From NCBI RefSeq assembly GCF_052065355.1, contig NZ_JBQHUF010000011.1, positions 42,118-106,117 of the forward strand: a DNA stretch of 64,000 bases, given 5' to 3'. The translations under genes were made by a program, and so were the position numbers. Shown one piece after another: positions 44,451 through 53,151 of this stretch; position 1 is the stretch's first letter; each line of letters begins with the position of its first letter. Origin of the DNA: Flavonifractor sp052065355. GTDB taxonomy: Bacteria > Bacillota > Clostridia > Oscillospirales > Oscillospiraceae. The notes beneath the pieces were generated by a model that worked only from the letters and a program-made list of their open reading frames with translations, did no database searches and was not told the origin of the DNA.

Positions 44451-46184
44451 TTATTTTTCCTCCTTTTTCTCAAAACGGCTCTGGGTCTGGTGGTAGTAGC
44501 CCAACTGGAAACAGCCTTGTTGGGACAGGTTCATGCGCGGGGGATAGCTCTCACCCAGTTTGGAAAGCAAGGCGGTGATCTGCTTATCATAGTGGGTGCG
44601 CAGACCGCCATCCAGCTTTTTCAGGTGCTTTTGGGCCAGATTTACCAGCACCGGAAACACGATGGCGGGAGTGGCGGAGGCTGAGTTGAAATACTTGTCC
44701 TTAATGGTAGCGTTGATCCCGGGGTTGGCGGCAGACTGGATGGCCTCCAACAGGGAGAAGAGCCGCCCCAAGTTGTAGGGAACGTTGGTGCTGTCTGGGT
44801 TGAGAGACACGGTCAAAACCTCCTTTGGTACGTCGGGATGTAAGTTTTTCAGATAATAGGCCTTGAGAACGGCTGCCTGGCCACGGGTCATACTGTGTTC
44901 CGCCCGGATGCGCAGAGCCACGCCGTTCAGCAGTGTAGCCGGGTAGCGGGTATCAGTGAGGACAGCCCGCACCACCTCACCGGCCATATTAGGTGTTGGG
45001 GTCTTGTCCCGGCTGTTCTGATTGACAGTCTCATCCAGCAGTTTCCACATGGGGATGGCATCAAACTTATCATAGGCGGGCTTGATAATCTCCAGCCGCT
45101 GCTGGTGGGCCAGGGCATTGCGTAGGAAGGCCCCAAAACTGTTGTGCAGGAAAAAGCGCACCGAGAGCCGGGCGGCATTGGGGGAGAGCCCCAGGATGTA
45201 GAAGTCCATGTTGGGATCCAGCCGTTCCTCATCCAAGTCCACCGCCATGCCATTGCAGAGATTGTTCAGCGTTCCCTGCAGATCATTCAGCGTATAGGCC
45301 GCGGCTTGTCCCAAAAACGCCGCCCCGAATATATTCTGATAGGCATCTCCGCCGCTTCTGGCCCAGCAGACCACAGTGGCATCCCCCATCCGGTAGACGT
45401 GTTCCCGGTCGGCCAGTAGGTGGTTGAGGGCGGTGGTGTAAGCGAAGGCGGCATATTTGCTGGTGGGGGCATTGTAATTCTGCTCCTTGCCGTAAGAACA
45501 GAAAGCAGGGGCATTAAAGGATACCAGTGCTGCACCGCTGGACTGAGCCCCCTGTACATTTTTAATAGAGGGATGAACACTCTCCACAGTCCCGTGTTCC
45601 CCCGTGACTAGGCAAACCATCTGCGGACCGTCCTCTACTTTTTGATAGTGGTTGTCCCAGGTCTGCCGAACCGGCGCATCCTGATGAACAAAGGCACCAT
45701 CATACCGGAATACAAGGTTGCCGCCAGCCATGAGTTCCTCCCAGCAAGCAATCAGCACCGGGTGGCTGGCGGCCTGTTCCGGTTGCCATGTCCGAAAAAA
45801 GGCCAGCACAGCTTGGGCTGCGGGGCTGTCCACTCCTTCCAATAGCTCCTCGTGAAGGGACTTGCACGCCTGGAAGCACTCCAATGTCCGTTGGGGTTTC
45901 CCCTTGTTGTCTACTCCGAGCAGGTAGCCCGCGTTGTCACAGAGAAAATTGGCGGCTACCCCACTGGAACGTTTTACCGGTGCCGGCAACCGCATCAGCT
46001 GGGGTGCTAGCACCGTCTTCTTCCCCTTGGTTTGTTCCGTCTGAACGGAGACCACCCGCTCCAGCGTCCCGTCCGCTCCGATGCACAAGGCATAGGAAAC
46101 CTTGACATCTCCCCAGCCGGGCGGGGAGATTTTCCCACTGTCTGCCAGCGTCTCATAGTATTCGGTCAGTGCCTGTAAGATCAT
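44451..46184 (-). CDS. cas8c: Type I-C Cascade large subunit Cas8c (Csd1)
   Basis: A 577-residue Csd1. MILQALTEYYETLADSGKISPPGWGDVKVS is the family N-terminus; NAPAFCSYGKEQNYNAPTS and the mid-protein AYTTALNHLLADREHV region are conserved. Cas8c recognises the PAM and in I-C systems also yields an internal small subunit (Cas11c) by internal initiation; whether that happens here is not visible. Overlaps cas5c by 4 nt. Confidence 0.96.
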   Translation of the reverse strand: MILQALTEYYETLADSGKISPPGWGDVKVSYALCIGADGTLERVVSVQTEQTKGKKTVLAPQLMRLPAPVKRSSGVAANFLCDNAGYLLGVDNKGKPQRTLECFQACKSLHEELLEGVDSPAAQAVLAFFRTWQPEQAASHPVLIACWEELMAGGNLVFRYDGAFVHQDAPVRQTWDNHYQKVEDGPQMVCLVTGEHGTVESVHPSIKNVQGAQSSGAALVSFNAPAFCSYGKEQNYNAPTSKYAAFAYTTALNHLLADREHVYRMGDATVVCWARSGGDAYQNIFGAAFLGQAAAYTLNDLQGTLNNLCNGMAVDLDEERLDPNMDFYILGLSPNAARLSVRFFLHNSFGAFLRNALAHQQRLEIIKPAYDKFDAIPMWKLLDETVNQNSRDKTPTPNMAGEVVRAVLTDTRYPATLLNGVALRIRAEHSMTRGQAAVLKAYYLKNLHPDVPKEVLTVSLNPDSTNVPYNLGRLFSLLEAIQSAANPGINATIKDKYFNSASATPAIVFPVLVNLAQKHLKKLDGGLRTHYDKQITALLSKLGESYPPRMNLSQQGCFQLGYYHQTQSRFEKKEEK

Positions 46185-46843
46185 CGCCGCACCTCCTCAC
46201 TGTCCCAGGGCGGGACCTCCAGCACTCCATCTCGCAGCACCCCTCGGAAAAAGAGGGGGGTGCTGTTTTCCAGGTCGGTATAGTCCATGTCGTAGAGCAT
46301 CCAGCCCAGGTCCCGCTCGCCTCTCAGCTCCTCCGGACAGGGTGGAACACCCTCACACAGACGGAACTGGGCGGGAAACTCCCGGCAACCGAAGCAGGGC
46401 TGGTGATAAAACTGCCCTCTCTGAATCCGCCGTTTTACAATGTCCTGGAACTTTCCTGGGTTGTCCCCCGGCGCGGCCTGTTTCGTCATCTCAAAATGGG
46501 CCTCAATCACATAGCGCACATCCCGCAGCAGCAGAGCTGCCCGCTGCTGAATGTCCTCCGAAGTGCTGAGGTACAGCTCCCCCTTCCCTCGCTCCATCAC
46601 TGTGTTGACGGTGCGTGCAATAATTTTAGACTTGATCTCGTTGCGTCGCAGATTGGTAAAGTGGATGGGGGTGCAGACGTGGATGCGATCAATATGCCAC
46701 CGCATCCCAGGATGCCAATAGATGGCCTCAATCAGTCCCCGGGCCGCCGATGGGGTCATCACGTCATAGCTCACCCGCTCCACCTTCATCTCCGGACGGG
46801 TAAAGAGGGCATAGTCTCCCCAGACCTCCAGTTTGATGGACAT
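46181..46843 (-). CDS. cas5c: Type I-C pre-crRNA endonuclease Cas5c (Cas5d)
   Basis: A 220-residue Cas5 that in I-C systems replaces Cas6 and cleaves the repeat, then caps the crRNA 5' handle. IKLEVWGDYALFTRPEMKVERVSYDVMTPSAARG is diagnostic; FREFP-like QFRLCE... and GEREL... glycine-rich segments follow. The ATG at 46843 has GGAG 8 nt upstream; an upstream in-frame ATG lacks support. Confidence 0.96.
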   Translation of the reverse strand: MSIKLEVWGDYALFTRPEMKVERVSYDVMTPSAARGLIEAIYWHPGMRWHIDRIHVCTPIHFTNLRRNEIKSKIIARTVNTVMERGKGELYLSTSEDIQQRAALLLRDVRYVIEAHFEMTKQAAPGDNPGKFQDIVKRRIQRGQFYHQPCFGCREFPAQFRLCEGVPPCPEELRGERDLGWMLYDMDYTDLENSTPLFFRGVLRDGVLEVPPWDSEEVRR

Positions 46844-46870
46844 AGGCGTCACTCCTTTCCACTTGCACAT

Positions 46871-49012
46871 TCAAATAAATAGACATTTTCCGCTGTCGGC
46901 CTCCAGTGAGAGACCAGTCCCCTCGGCGTACAGGGCTGGATTGCACAGGATAGCCGCACCGTTTTCCAAAACTTCCAGCTCTCCCGCTGCCTCTAGTGCG
47001 GTAAAATGCTTTTCGTAAACAGACACACCGTATTGCCCCAGCTGCCGGAACAGTGTTCGTCCTCCCTCGCCGGCACGCAGCCGAGCTACCAGCTCCGCAC
47101 CATCCTCCCACGGGATGTAGACCGTCCGGGTGGGGCTGTCGATGAGATGGAACCGCTCCGCTACCGTGCGGAAGGGAAAAAACTCGGATTGAATCAGCGT
47201 CAAGATCCGCTCTTTGTCCTGAGCATCGCTTCCCTTCAGATCCAGAAGTTCAGAAAAATAGGTGTGGATAGCTTCCGGGGAGGCGATGTCGGCATAGCGG
47301 GCCATGGCCGCCTTTCCTGCGCCGATAGCGGTAGCGAAGAGGGGCGGGGCTTTTTCCTCCCCTTCAAAAATGTGGACTACACTCTCCTCAGCAGACCGCC
47401 TGCCCTCCCGGTTGCACCGTCCGGCGGCCTGCAAAATAGAGTCCAGCCCAGACTGTTCCCGGAACACGATCGGGAAATCCACGTCCACCCCCGCCTCGAT
47501 AAGGGAGGTGGACACCACCCGGCAGGGCAGCCCCTCCCTCAATCGGCGGCGGATCTCCCTCAGCTGTACCTTTCGGTGGCTGGGACACATGAGGGTGGAC
47601 AGATGGAAGCTACCTGCCCCGTCCAGCCGCCCATATACCGCCTGGGCCGCCTTTCTGGTGTTAACGATGCACAGAACCTGGCTATGGGTGTTGAGCTGTG
47701 CGGCCAGCTCGTCCCAGGTCAGGCCGCCTGTCTGCCGGAAAGTCACTCGGCGGAATAGATCCCACTGGCAGGTATCGGGCGGACACAGCTCCTGCACCGG
47801 AACCTGAGAGAGAAATTCTCGAAAGATCGGCTCCAGTGCAGGCTGCGTCGCTGTGCAGAGAACTGCGGAGACACCGTAATGCTCCACCAGCTGGGAAATG
47901 GCCCAGACGCAGGGCCGCAGATAAGGGACGGGCAGCATCTGGGCCTCGTCAAAAATCACCACACTACCGGCAATGTTGTGAAGCTTGCGGCACTGTGAGG
48001 AACGGCAGGCGTACAGGGACTCAAAAAACTGTACCGCCGTGGTCACCACCACCGGCATGTCCCAGTTTTCCGTGGCCTTGGCCAGATGGATGGTGCGGGG
48101 TATAGCCTCCCCTTCCAGATCATAGAGCACGTTGGAGTGGTGCTCCAGTACGTTTTCCTCGCCCAGAATCTCTCGAAATACCTCTGCCGTCTGCTCAATG
48201 ATGGAGGTGTAGGGGATCACATAGATTACCCGCTCCAGGCCGTGCTTTTTGGCGTGGGCCAAGGCAAAGGCCAGGGAGGCCACGGTTTTCCCTCCGCCAG
48301 TTGGCACGGTGAGGGAAAACAGCCCCGGCGCTCGCTTTTCTCCCTCCTGCATGCACCGCTCCAGAATCCGACAGCGTTGGCGGTTCAGCCCCCCTTTGGG
48401 CGGGAACCAGCCGGATATGTAGCTCTGCAGCCTGTCCCACAGCTGTTCCATGGAAGTCTCATTGCGCACCCGGTCTCGGCCATCCATAAAAGCCTCGGTG
48501 TCCAGAAAGTCGGCATCCACCAAACAGGAGTAGAGCATTCGGGTAAAAAACACCATTTCCAACCCAGATCGTGTCCTGAGAAAGCCGGGGATGCCCGCCT
48601 GAGGCAGTGTCACATCCTGCTCCCAACATCCATAGGGCTCCAGAATCCCTCCACGTTTGATGCGACCCCACAGAGTAGCCTGGTTCGGCCCGTCCGTCTG
48701 ACTGCCGCCGTCCGGCAAACCGCCGTGGTGTCCGGCTACCGCAAAGGCGGCGAAGGGCTGCCCGGCCCGCCAGCACTCCAAGGCTCCCGCTGTAGAATGA
48801 TCCACCTGAATGGAGTCACCTTTCAACCGCTTCTGGAATGCCTCAGAGTACTTTCCAATATCATGAGCCAGCCCAGCCAGTTCCGCTTGAGTTTCCCCCC
48901 CAAAAGCGCGTGCAAATGCTTTGGCTAGATAAGCCGTACCTCGCAAATGACTAAGAACTGACTGCGTTTTTCCTGTGGCTGAAATGTGCGCCAAAAAAGG
49001 AGAACTCTCCAT
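46871..49012 (-). CDS. cas3: CRISPR-associated helicase/nuclease Cas3
   Basis: A 713-residue Cas3 with an N-terminal HD nuclease (LAHDIGK near residues 48-54, HHGG near 95-98) and a C-terminal SF2 helicase: Walker A TVPTGGGKT (about 235-243), DEAQ (about 355-358) and motif VI QAAGRCNREGR. It degrades the target strand after Cascade binding. The ATG at 49012 has AAAGGAG 8 nt upstream, better than the ATG six codons earlier. First gene of the cas operon. Confidence 0.97.
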   Translation of the reverse strand: MESSPFLAHISATGKTQSVLSHLRGTAYLAKAFARAFGGETQAELAGLAHDIGKYSEAFQKRLKGDSIQVDHSTAGALECWRAGQPFAAFAVAGHHGGLPDGGSQTDGPNQATLWGRIKRGGILEPYGCWEQDVTLPQAGIPGFLRTRSGLEMVFFTRMLYSCLVDADFLDTEAFMDGRDRVRNETSMEQLWDRLQSYISGWFPPKGGLNRQRCRILERCMQEGEKRAPGLFSLTVPTGGGKTVASLAFALAHAKKHGLERVIYVIPYTSIIEQTAEVFREILGEENVLEHHSNVLYDLEGEAIPRTIHLAKATENWDMPVVVTTAVQFFESLYACRSSQCRKLHNIAGSVVIFDEAQMLPVPYLRPCVWAISQLVEHYGVSAVLCTATQPALEPIFREFLSQVPVQELCPPDTCQWDLFRRVTFRQTGGLTWDELAAQLNTHSQVLCIVNTRKAAQAVYGRLDGAGSFHLSTLMCPSHRKVQLREIRRRLREGLPCRVVSTSLIEAGVDVDFPIVFREQSGLDSILQAAGRCNREGRRSAEESVVHIFEGEEKAPPLFATAIGAGKAAMARYADIASPEAIHTYFSELLDLKGSDAQDKERILTLIQSEFFPFRTVAERFHLIDSPTRTVYIPWEDGAELVARLRAGEGGRTLFRQLGQYGVSVYEKHFTALEAAGELEVLENGAAILCNPALYAEGTGLSLEADSGKCLFI

Positions 49013-49052
49013 GGCAAAAGCTCCTTTCATCTTTATAAAGAGCTTATCACAA

Positions 49053-49068
49053 GATAAGTCCCATAGAA
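49053..49068. promoter_or_regulatory. Perfect inverted repeat ahead of cas3
   Basis: CTTATC-ACAA-GATAAG lies about 40 nt upstream of the cas3 start. On the minus strand TTGACT lies further upstream (about 49090) with only a weak -10. The dyad could be an operator; no binding protein is known. Confidence 0.35.
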
Positions 49069-49106
49069 CGGACTATTTTATCCAGTCAAAAAATACACCT
49101 ACTAAT

Positions 49107-49793
49107 TTATTTGCTTTTCGTTCTGAATACTTTCACATTATAATAATTCCTGCACTTAGTTCCGCAGAATTCGCTCTTGGCGTGGGTGTTGTAATACACC
49201 TTCCCGCAGTTTTTGCAGACCTTCAGGGAGGGCTTTTCCTGGGTCATCAGCATGGCATAGGATAGCCTGAGCACCTCATACATGCTGTGGGCCTCCCAGA
49301 TCAGCTGGGGTACCAACCCGCCGGTCAGCCGATAATGCAGAGCACCGTCCAAATCCAGCAGCACAGCCGGTGCCTCAGGCGGTAGAACATCTTCCCTTGT
49401 ATAGAGGAAATGATAATACAGCTTCTGGAATTCTCTGTTCAGCTCATCCACGGGCTCTCCGTATTGGCGGCTGTCCAGCGATGCCGACAGAGGCCCTCCA
49501 CCGGCCAGCCCCTGCCAGATGGACGCATTTACCCCCGCCAGGCCCAAGAGCCCGTGACGGGCCGCAAAAGCGGCACACAGGCGGTTTTTATCTGGCGTTC
49601 CCATACGCAGCTGCCGCCCCAGTTCCAGAGCGTCCGCCACCAGCTGTTCAGCCTGCTCCGCGCAGTCATACGCCAGAGGGGTAGCCTTTTCTGCCGGAAC
49701 CAGATACTCTACATGGTCAAACGTCGTGACCTCATAGTCCGACCACCGTGTCCACATGACATTCAGGTTTGGAAACATGGCTTTCAGTTCCAT
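49107..49793 (-). CDS. Unknown protein with C-terminal zinc-finger, upstream of cas3
   Basis: A 228-residue protein of unknown family. The N-terminal ~180 residues are mixed alpha/beta (MELKAMFPNLNVMWTRWSDY; VLLDLDGALHYRLTGGLVPQ). The C-terminus has a zinc-ribbon-like CKNCGKVYYNTHAKSEFCGTKC (C-x2-C...C-x3-C), similar in spacing to CGNR or DUF6076-type fingers, then a basic tail. It is codirectional with cas3 and ends about 95 nt before it, so it may be a cas-linked regulator or accessory; this is inference. Confidence 0.65.
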   Translation of the reverse strand: MELKAMFPNLNVMWTRWSDYEVTTFDHVEYLVPAEKATPLAYDCAEQAEQLVADALELGRQLRMGTPDKNRLCAAFAARHGLLGLAGVNASIWQGLAGGGPLSASLDSRQYGEPVDELNREFQKLYYHFLYTREDVLPPEAPAVLLDLDGALHYRLTGGLVPQLIWEAHSMYEVLRLSYAMLMTQEKPSLKVCKNCGKVYYNTHAKSEFCGTKCRNYYNVKVFRTKSK

Positions 49794-49890
49794 GGTAATT
49801 CCTCCGTTGTAATACTTGTAATCAATATATCATCTTTCGTTTTTGGGTGCAAGCAAGCACCCATTTTCTTTTATTAGGGTTTAAGTACAG

Positions 49891-50385
49891 TCAGAGATCT
49901 TCTGTTTTCCGCTGCCCAGTCACCAGGAACCGGATCTTCTCCAGCGCCTTCTGCCGCTGCTTGGTGATGTTCCGGGTGGTACATCCCATTTGTTTGGCAA
50001 TATGCCTGGTGGGGATACCAAAGACGATATTCAGCCTCAAGATCTCCAACTGCCGGGGCGTCAACTCCCGCATGGCCGAGCTGATAGGGTACTCCCCCAT
50101 CAGCTCAGGCAGTTCCTCCCCACGCTGGGAAAAAATAAGCTCCAGCCAGTCATTTTCCTCGTACACCTTTAGATTTTCCGGGATCTGATAATGCCCGCCC
50201 TCGCTGATCCCGCCGTTCAAAAGGCAAAAATCAAAATCATCCCTGTGCTCCCCGTGTCTGCGGTCGTTGTTGTCATCGTAATTGTCCAGCGCCTGTAGTA
50301 CCCCGTCCCAGTCTCCCTGCCGGGCCAGTTCCCGCAACCGCTGCTCCAGTCGCTCCTCTTTCACGTCCCATATGGTCTTTTTCAC
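49891..50385 (-). CDS. Sigma-70 region 4-like regulatory protein
   Basis: A 164-residue protein with an acidic N-terminus and a C-terminal helix-turn-helix like sigma region 4 (about 110-155: LTPRQLEILRLNIVFGIPTR, HIAKQMGCTTRNITKQRQ). No region 2 is seen, so it is not a full sigma factor. Similar proteins sit near xis/int in Firmicutes integrative elements and control excision or transfer. The GTG at 50385 has GGGGAGG 8 nt upstream. Divergent from the excisionase-like gene. Confidence 0.75.
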   Translation of the reverse strand: MKKTIWDVKEERLEQRLRELARQGDWDGVLQALDNYDDNNDRRHGEHRDDFDFCLLNGGISEGGHYQIPENLKVYEENDWLELIFSQRGEELPELMGEYPISSAMRELTPRQLEILRLNIVFGIPTRHIAKQMGCTTRNITKQRQKALEKIRFLVTGQRKTEDL

Positions 50386-50451
50386 GACTCTCACCTCCCC
50401 GGTTCCGTTTTTGTCCCCCTCACCGTCTATATAATATGCGGTGTAATCTAT

Positions 50452-50472
50452 GTAATTATTATAATCAATTAC
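50452..50472. promoter_or_regulatory. Inverted repeat in the divergent control region
   Basis: GTAATT-(9 nt)-AATTAC lies in the AT-rich 114-bp gap between the sigma-like gene and the excisionase-like gene, with TATAAT-like words on both strands. It is a likely operator of the element's recombination control region. Confidence 0.4.
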
Positions 50473-50499
50473 AATTATATTTGTCAAGGGGGTGAGACC

Positions 50500-50730
50500 A
50501 TGAACAGAGAGGAAAAAAGAGCGACCCGCTACCGGGCCATGTTCCGGCACTACCCGGACGCCCTGACACCGGTCCAGGTGCAGGAGATGCTGGGTGTCGG
50601 CAGGCGGATGACCTACGGACTGCTCCGCAGAGGAGAAATCCAGAGTGTCCGCATGGGGCGACTCTACCGGGTTCCCAAAGTCGCAGTTATTGACTATCTC
50701 TGCGGGGCGGACAACACAAAAAAGACTTGA
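50500..50730 (+). CDS. Excisionase-like MerR-type DNA-binding protein
   Basis: A 76-residue protein with one winged-helix of the excisionase family (LTPVQVQEMLGVGRRMTYGLLRRGEIQSVRMGRLYRVPK, residues ~22-60). This family bends DNA for integrase or acts as a regulator. It is directly upstream of the integrase gene, separated by a long hairpin. SD is AAGGGGGTG. Confidence 0.85.
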   Translation: MNREEKRATRYRAMFRHYPDALTPVQVQEMLGVGRRMTYGLLRRGEIQSVRMGRLYRVPKVAVIDYLCGADNTKKT

Positions 50731-50731
50731 A

Positions 50732-50782
50732 AAAAGCGTCCATCCAAGGTAACATCACAAGACCTCGGATGGACGCTTTTTT
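50732..50782 (+). terminator. Long hairpin between the excisionase-like gene and the integrase gene
   Basis: AAAAGCGTCCATCC pairs perfectly with GGATGGACGCTTTT (14 bp) around a 21-nt loop that itself holds AGGT/ACCT; a T run follows. It would terminate or attenuate transcription from the excisionase-like gene into the integrase gene. Confidence 0.75.
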
Positions 50783-50802
50783 GAAAGGGGGAATTGAGTT
50801 GT

Positions 50803-52011
50803 ATGGGACATCGTGAAATTACCGGAAGTCTGGCCGAGCGCAATGGCCGATACACCGCCATTTTAAATCTGTATGACGAGGACGGAAAGCGCCGTCAGAA
50901 GTCTATTGCCCTGGGAATTCCGGTGAAGGGCAATAAACGCAAGGCCCAGGCCCGCCTGGAGGAACTGAAGCGTGAGTACAGCACCAGCTCCTGCAGTCCA
51001 GCGAAGTCCAGGCAGGAATCCCCGCTGTTTGCGGATTTCCTGCACGACTGGCTGAAAACTACCGCACCCACCATCGAGCGCACTACTTATCAGAGCTATC
51101 AGGGCCTCATCGACGCCCGGCTGGATTCCTTCTTCCGAGAGCGCCGTCTGCGGCTGCAGGATTTGGAAGCCAAGCACATCCGAGAACTGCACCAGTCCAT
51201 CTTTAAGGACGGCTGCAATGCCAATACCGTCATCCACTACCACGCTGTGGTACGCAAGGCTCTCCAGTATGCTGTAAAAAATGGGCTGGTAACTGAGAAT
51301 GTGGCCGATAGAGTGGATCGACCTAAGAAGGGCAAATATCTGGCAGAATTCAACTCCAAGGAGGAGCTGGCCGCGCTCTTTGAGGCCACCAAAGATGACT
51401 CTATCTCGGTGGTGATCCAGCTGGCGGCCTACTATGGTCTGCGGCGCAGCGAGGTGTTGGGCATCCGCTGGAGCGCCATCGACTTTGAGCAGGGCACTCT
51501 GCCCATTAACCACAAGGTCACTGAGGGCAAGGCGGACGGCAAGCATCAGCTCTACACCGAGGACAAGCTGAAAACCAAATCCATCTTCCGCACCCTGCCC
51601 CTGATTCCAGCCGTGCGGGTGCTGCTGGAGGAACAGCGGGCCCGGCAGGAGGAATACCGAAAGCTGTTCAAGAAATCCTACTGTGCCGACTACTTGGACT
51701 ATGTATGCACCGACGAGATGGGCAAGCTGTTCCGGCCCAACTACATCACCGACCATTTTAAGCTCCTGCTGGAGCAACACGGCCTACGGCATATCCGATT
51801 CCACGACCTGCGCCACAGCTGCGCCAGCCTGCTGCTTAGTCAGGGCATCCCCATGAAGCAGATTCAGGAGTGGCTGGGGCACTCCACCTTTGCCACCACC
51901 GCCGACATCTACTCCCATCTGGACTTCAATTCCAAGTTGGAATCGGCGGACGCCATCTCAGCCGCCTTTGCTAAGGAGCAGAGAGATGCCGGAATGAATC
52001 TTTCCTTGTGA
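50803..52011 (+). CDS. int: Tyrosine-type integrase of the element
   Basis: A 402-residue phage-type integrase with an N-terminal AP2-like arm-binding domain (about 1-50), a core-binding SAM-like domain (about 75-165) and the catalytic domain. Catalytic residues are seen in YYGLRRSEVLG (Arg ~214), HDLRHSCASLL (His ~334, Arg ~337), LGHS (His ~360) and ATTADIYSH (Tyr ~370). The ATG at 50803 is about 11 nt after GGGGG; an earlier TTG is too close to the SD. Integrates this element into tRNA-Ser by inference from location. Confidence 0.95.
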   Translation: MGHREITGSLAERNGRYTAILNLYDEDGKRRQKSIALGIPVKGNKRKAQARLEELKREYSTSSCSPAKSRQESPLFADFLHDWLKTTAPTIERTTYQSYQGLIDARLDSFFRERRLRLQDLEAKHIRELHQSIFKDGCNANTVIHYHAVVRKALQYAVKNGLVTENVADRVDRPKKGKYLAEFNSKEELAALFEATKDDSISVVIQLAAYYGLRRSEVLGIRWSAIDFEQGTLPINHKVTEGKADGKHQLYTEDKLKTKSIFRTLPLIPAVRVLLEEQRARQEEYRKLFKKSYCADYLDYVCTDEMGKLFRPNYITDHFKLLLEQHGLRHIRFHDLRHSCASLLLSQGIPMKQIQEWLGHSTFATTADIYSHLDFNSKLESADAISAAFAKEQRDAGMNLSL

Positions 52012-52020
52012 GGTGCCAAA

Positions 52021-52617
52021 ATGGACTATTGTCATCTTCGCAAAGAATTCCCGGAGACCATTTCCATGGATCAGCTCTATCGCATCTGCCACATCAGCAA
52101 GCGGAAAGCCCACTGGCTGCTGGAAAACGGGATCATTCCCTGCAGGGATTCCGGCAAGCACACCCGGCGCTTTTCCATCTCTCTGGAGGAGGTGATCCGC
52201 TTTCTGGAGCTGCGGGATGCGGGGGTGCTGGAGGAGGTCATCCCTCATGGCGCTTTCTCCGGCGGCAGCTCCCGCCCGGTCTGTCCGGCCCGGCGGGAAC
52301 TGGATGAAGAGCGGCTATGTGCCTACCTGCTGGAGTGCTGGCAGGACTGGCCCGACATGCTCACCACCCGTCAGACGGCAGAACTGTGTGGGTACAGCCT
52401 AACTACCCTCAACCGCTGGTGGAGCCGTGGCCAGGTCAAAGGTGTGAAATATCGGAATGAACTGCTCTACTCCAAGGAGTCACTGGCCTGCTGGCTGGCC
52501 TCAGTCAAAGGGCAGAACATCGCCGTGCTTTCCAAGCAGCACCGGGAATGGATGAAAGGATTTCAGGCAGAGGAGCAGAATAGCGGCATGGAGCCAAACT
52601 CCATGCCGCTATTTTAG
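52021..52617 (+). CDS. Tandem MerR/excisionase-like DNA-binding protein
   Basis: A 198-residue protein with two winged-helix units: residues ~15-65 (SMDQLYRICHISKRKAHWLL, then FSISLEEVIRFLE) and ~120-165 (LTTRQTAELCGYSLTTLNRW, then LLYSKESLACWLAS). It starts 9 nt after the integrase stop, so it is cotranscribed with it. A role as a directionality or accessory factor is plausible. Confidence 0.7.
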   Translation: MDYCHLRKEFPETISMDQLYRICHISKRKAHWLLENGIIPCRDSGKHTRRFSISLEEVIRFLELRDAGVLEEVIPHGAFSGGSSRPVCPARRELDEERLCAYLLECWQDWPDMLTTRQTAELCGYSLTTLNRWWSRGQVKGVKYRNELLYSKESLACWLASVKGQNIAVLSKQHREWMKGFQAEEQNSGMEPNSMPLF

Positions 52618-52636
52618 TCCCGCATACAATTTTCTA

Positions 52637-52681
52637 TTGACATTCTCTTTTTTCATATTAGAATTCTTAATAGAATTCTAA
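52637..52681 (+). promoter_or_regulatory. Promoter with a perfect 10-bp dyad operator
   Basis: TTGACA (52637-52642) and TAGAAT (52659-52664) are 16 nt apart. TTAGAATTCT (52658-52667) and AGAATTCTAA (52672-52681) form a perfect 10-bp inverted repeat with a 4-nt centre that covers the -10; each arm also contains the palindrome AGAATTCT. Confidence 0.6.
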
Positions 52682-52699
52682 TTAAATTGGAGGCGTTAT

Positions 52700-53083
52700 A
52701 TGATGAACTATGATACCATTATATTAGAACTCCTCGGGAGAATACAGAAACTAGAAAATGATGTGAAATTATTACAGCAAACCATTAGCATCGAATCTGA
52801 TTTGGACACAGCAGAAATCCCTTCAAAGGCCAAGACTACTACAAAAGATATACGAATTTATATTGAAAATCAGAAATCAATGGCCAAAGCTAATGGCCAA
52901 ACTGAACTGGTTCTCAAAGCAAACGATATTCATAAAAATCTGCAATTGCGGAGTCGAATACCCATGGTGTGCAATGCAATGAGACAATGCATGGCAGATG
53001 GTGATGTTGTGCTGCATGATACAGCGAGCGGATATTCCTCTACTTTAGAAATTAAGTATTATCTTTCTAACGAATTATTATGA
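52700..53083 (+). CDS. Unknown AT-rich cargo gene A, 127 aa
   Basis: A 127-residue protein with a coiled-coil N-terminus (YDTIILELLGRIQKLENDVKLLQQTI) and a C-terminal domain holding the run RSRIPMVCNAMRQCMADGDV then STLEIKYYLS. I recognise this C-terminal pattern loosely from uncharacterised Firmicutes mobile-element proteins but cannot name a function. The gene is clearly more AT-rich than host genes. SD GGAGG is 6 nt from the first ATG. Confidence 0.6.
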   Translation: MMNYDTIILELLGRIQKLENDVKLLQQTISIESDLDTAEIPSKAKTTTKDIRIYIENQKSMAKANGQTELVLKANDIHKNLQLRSRIPMVCNAMRQCMADGDVVLHDTASGYSSTLEIKYYLSNELL

Positions 53084-53151
53084 GCAAATTCTTTTTACAA
53101 ATATGGAAATTTTGTTTATATATTCTGCAGAAAGTTGAGGGAAATATCGAT

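Noticed and set aside
41568..49012. The cas operon as a new CRISPR type
   Set aside because: Gene order and all proteins fit canonical type I-C; the novelty is its mobile context, not its type.
53080..53151. Upstream extension of cargo gene B to an ATG overlapping gene A
   Set aside because: No Shine-Dalgarno there and the extra residues form an AT-rich hydrophobic run unlike the rest; ATG at 53152 is better supported.
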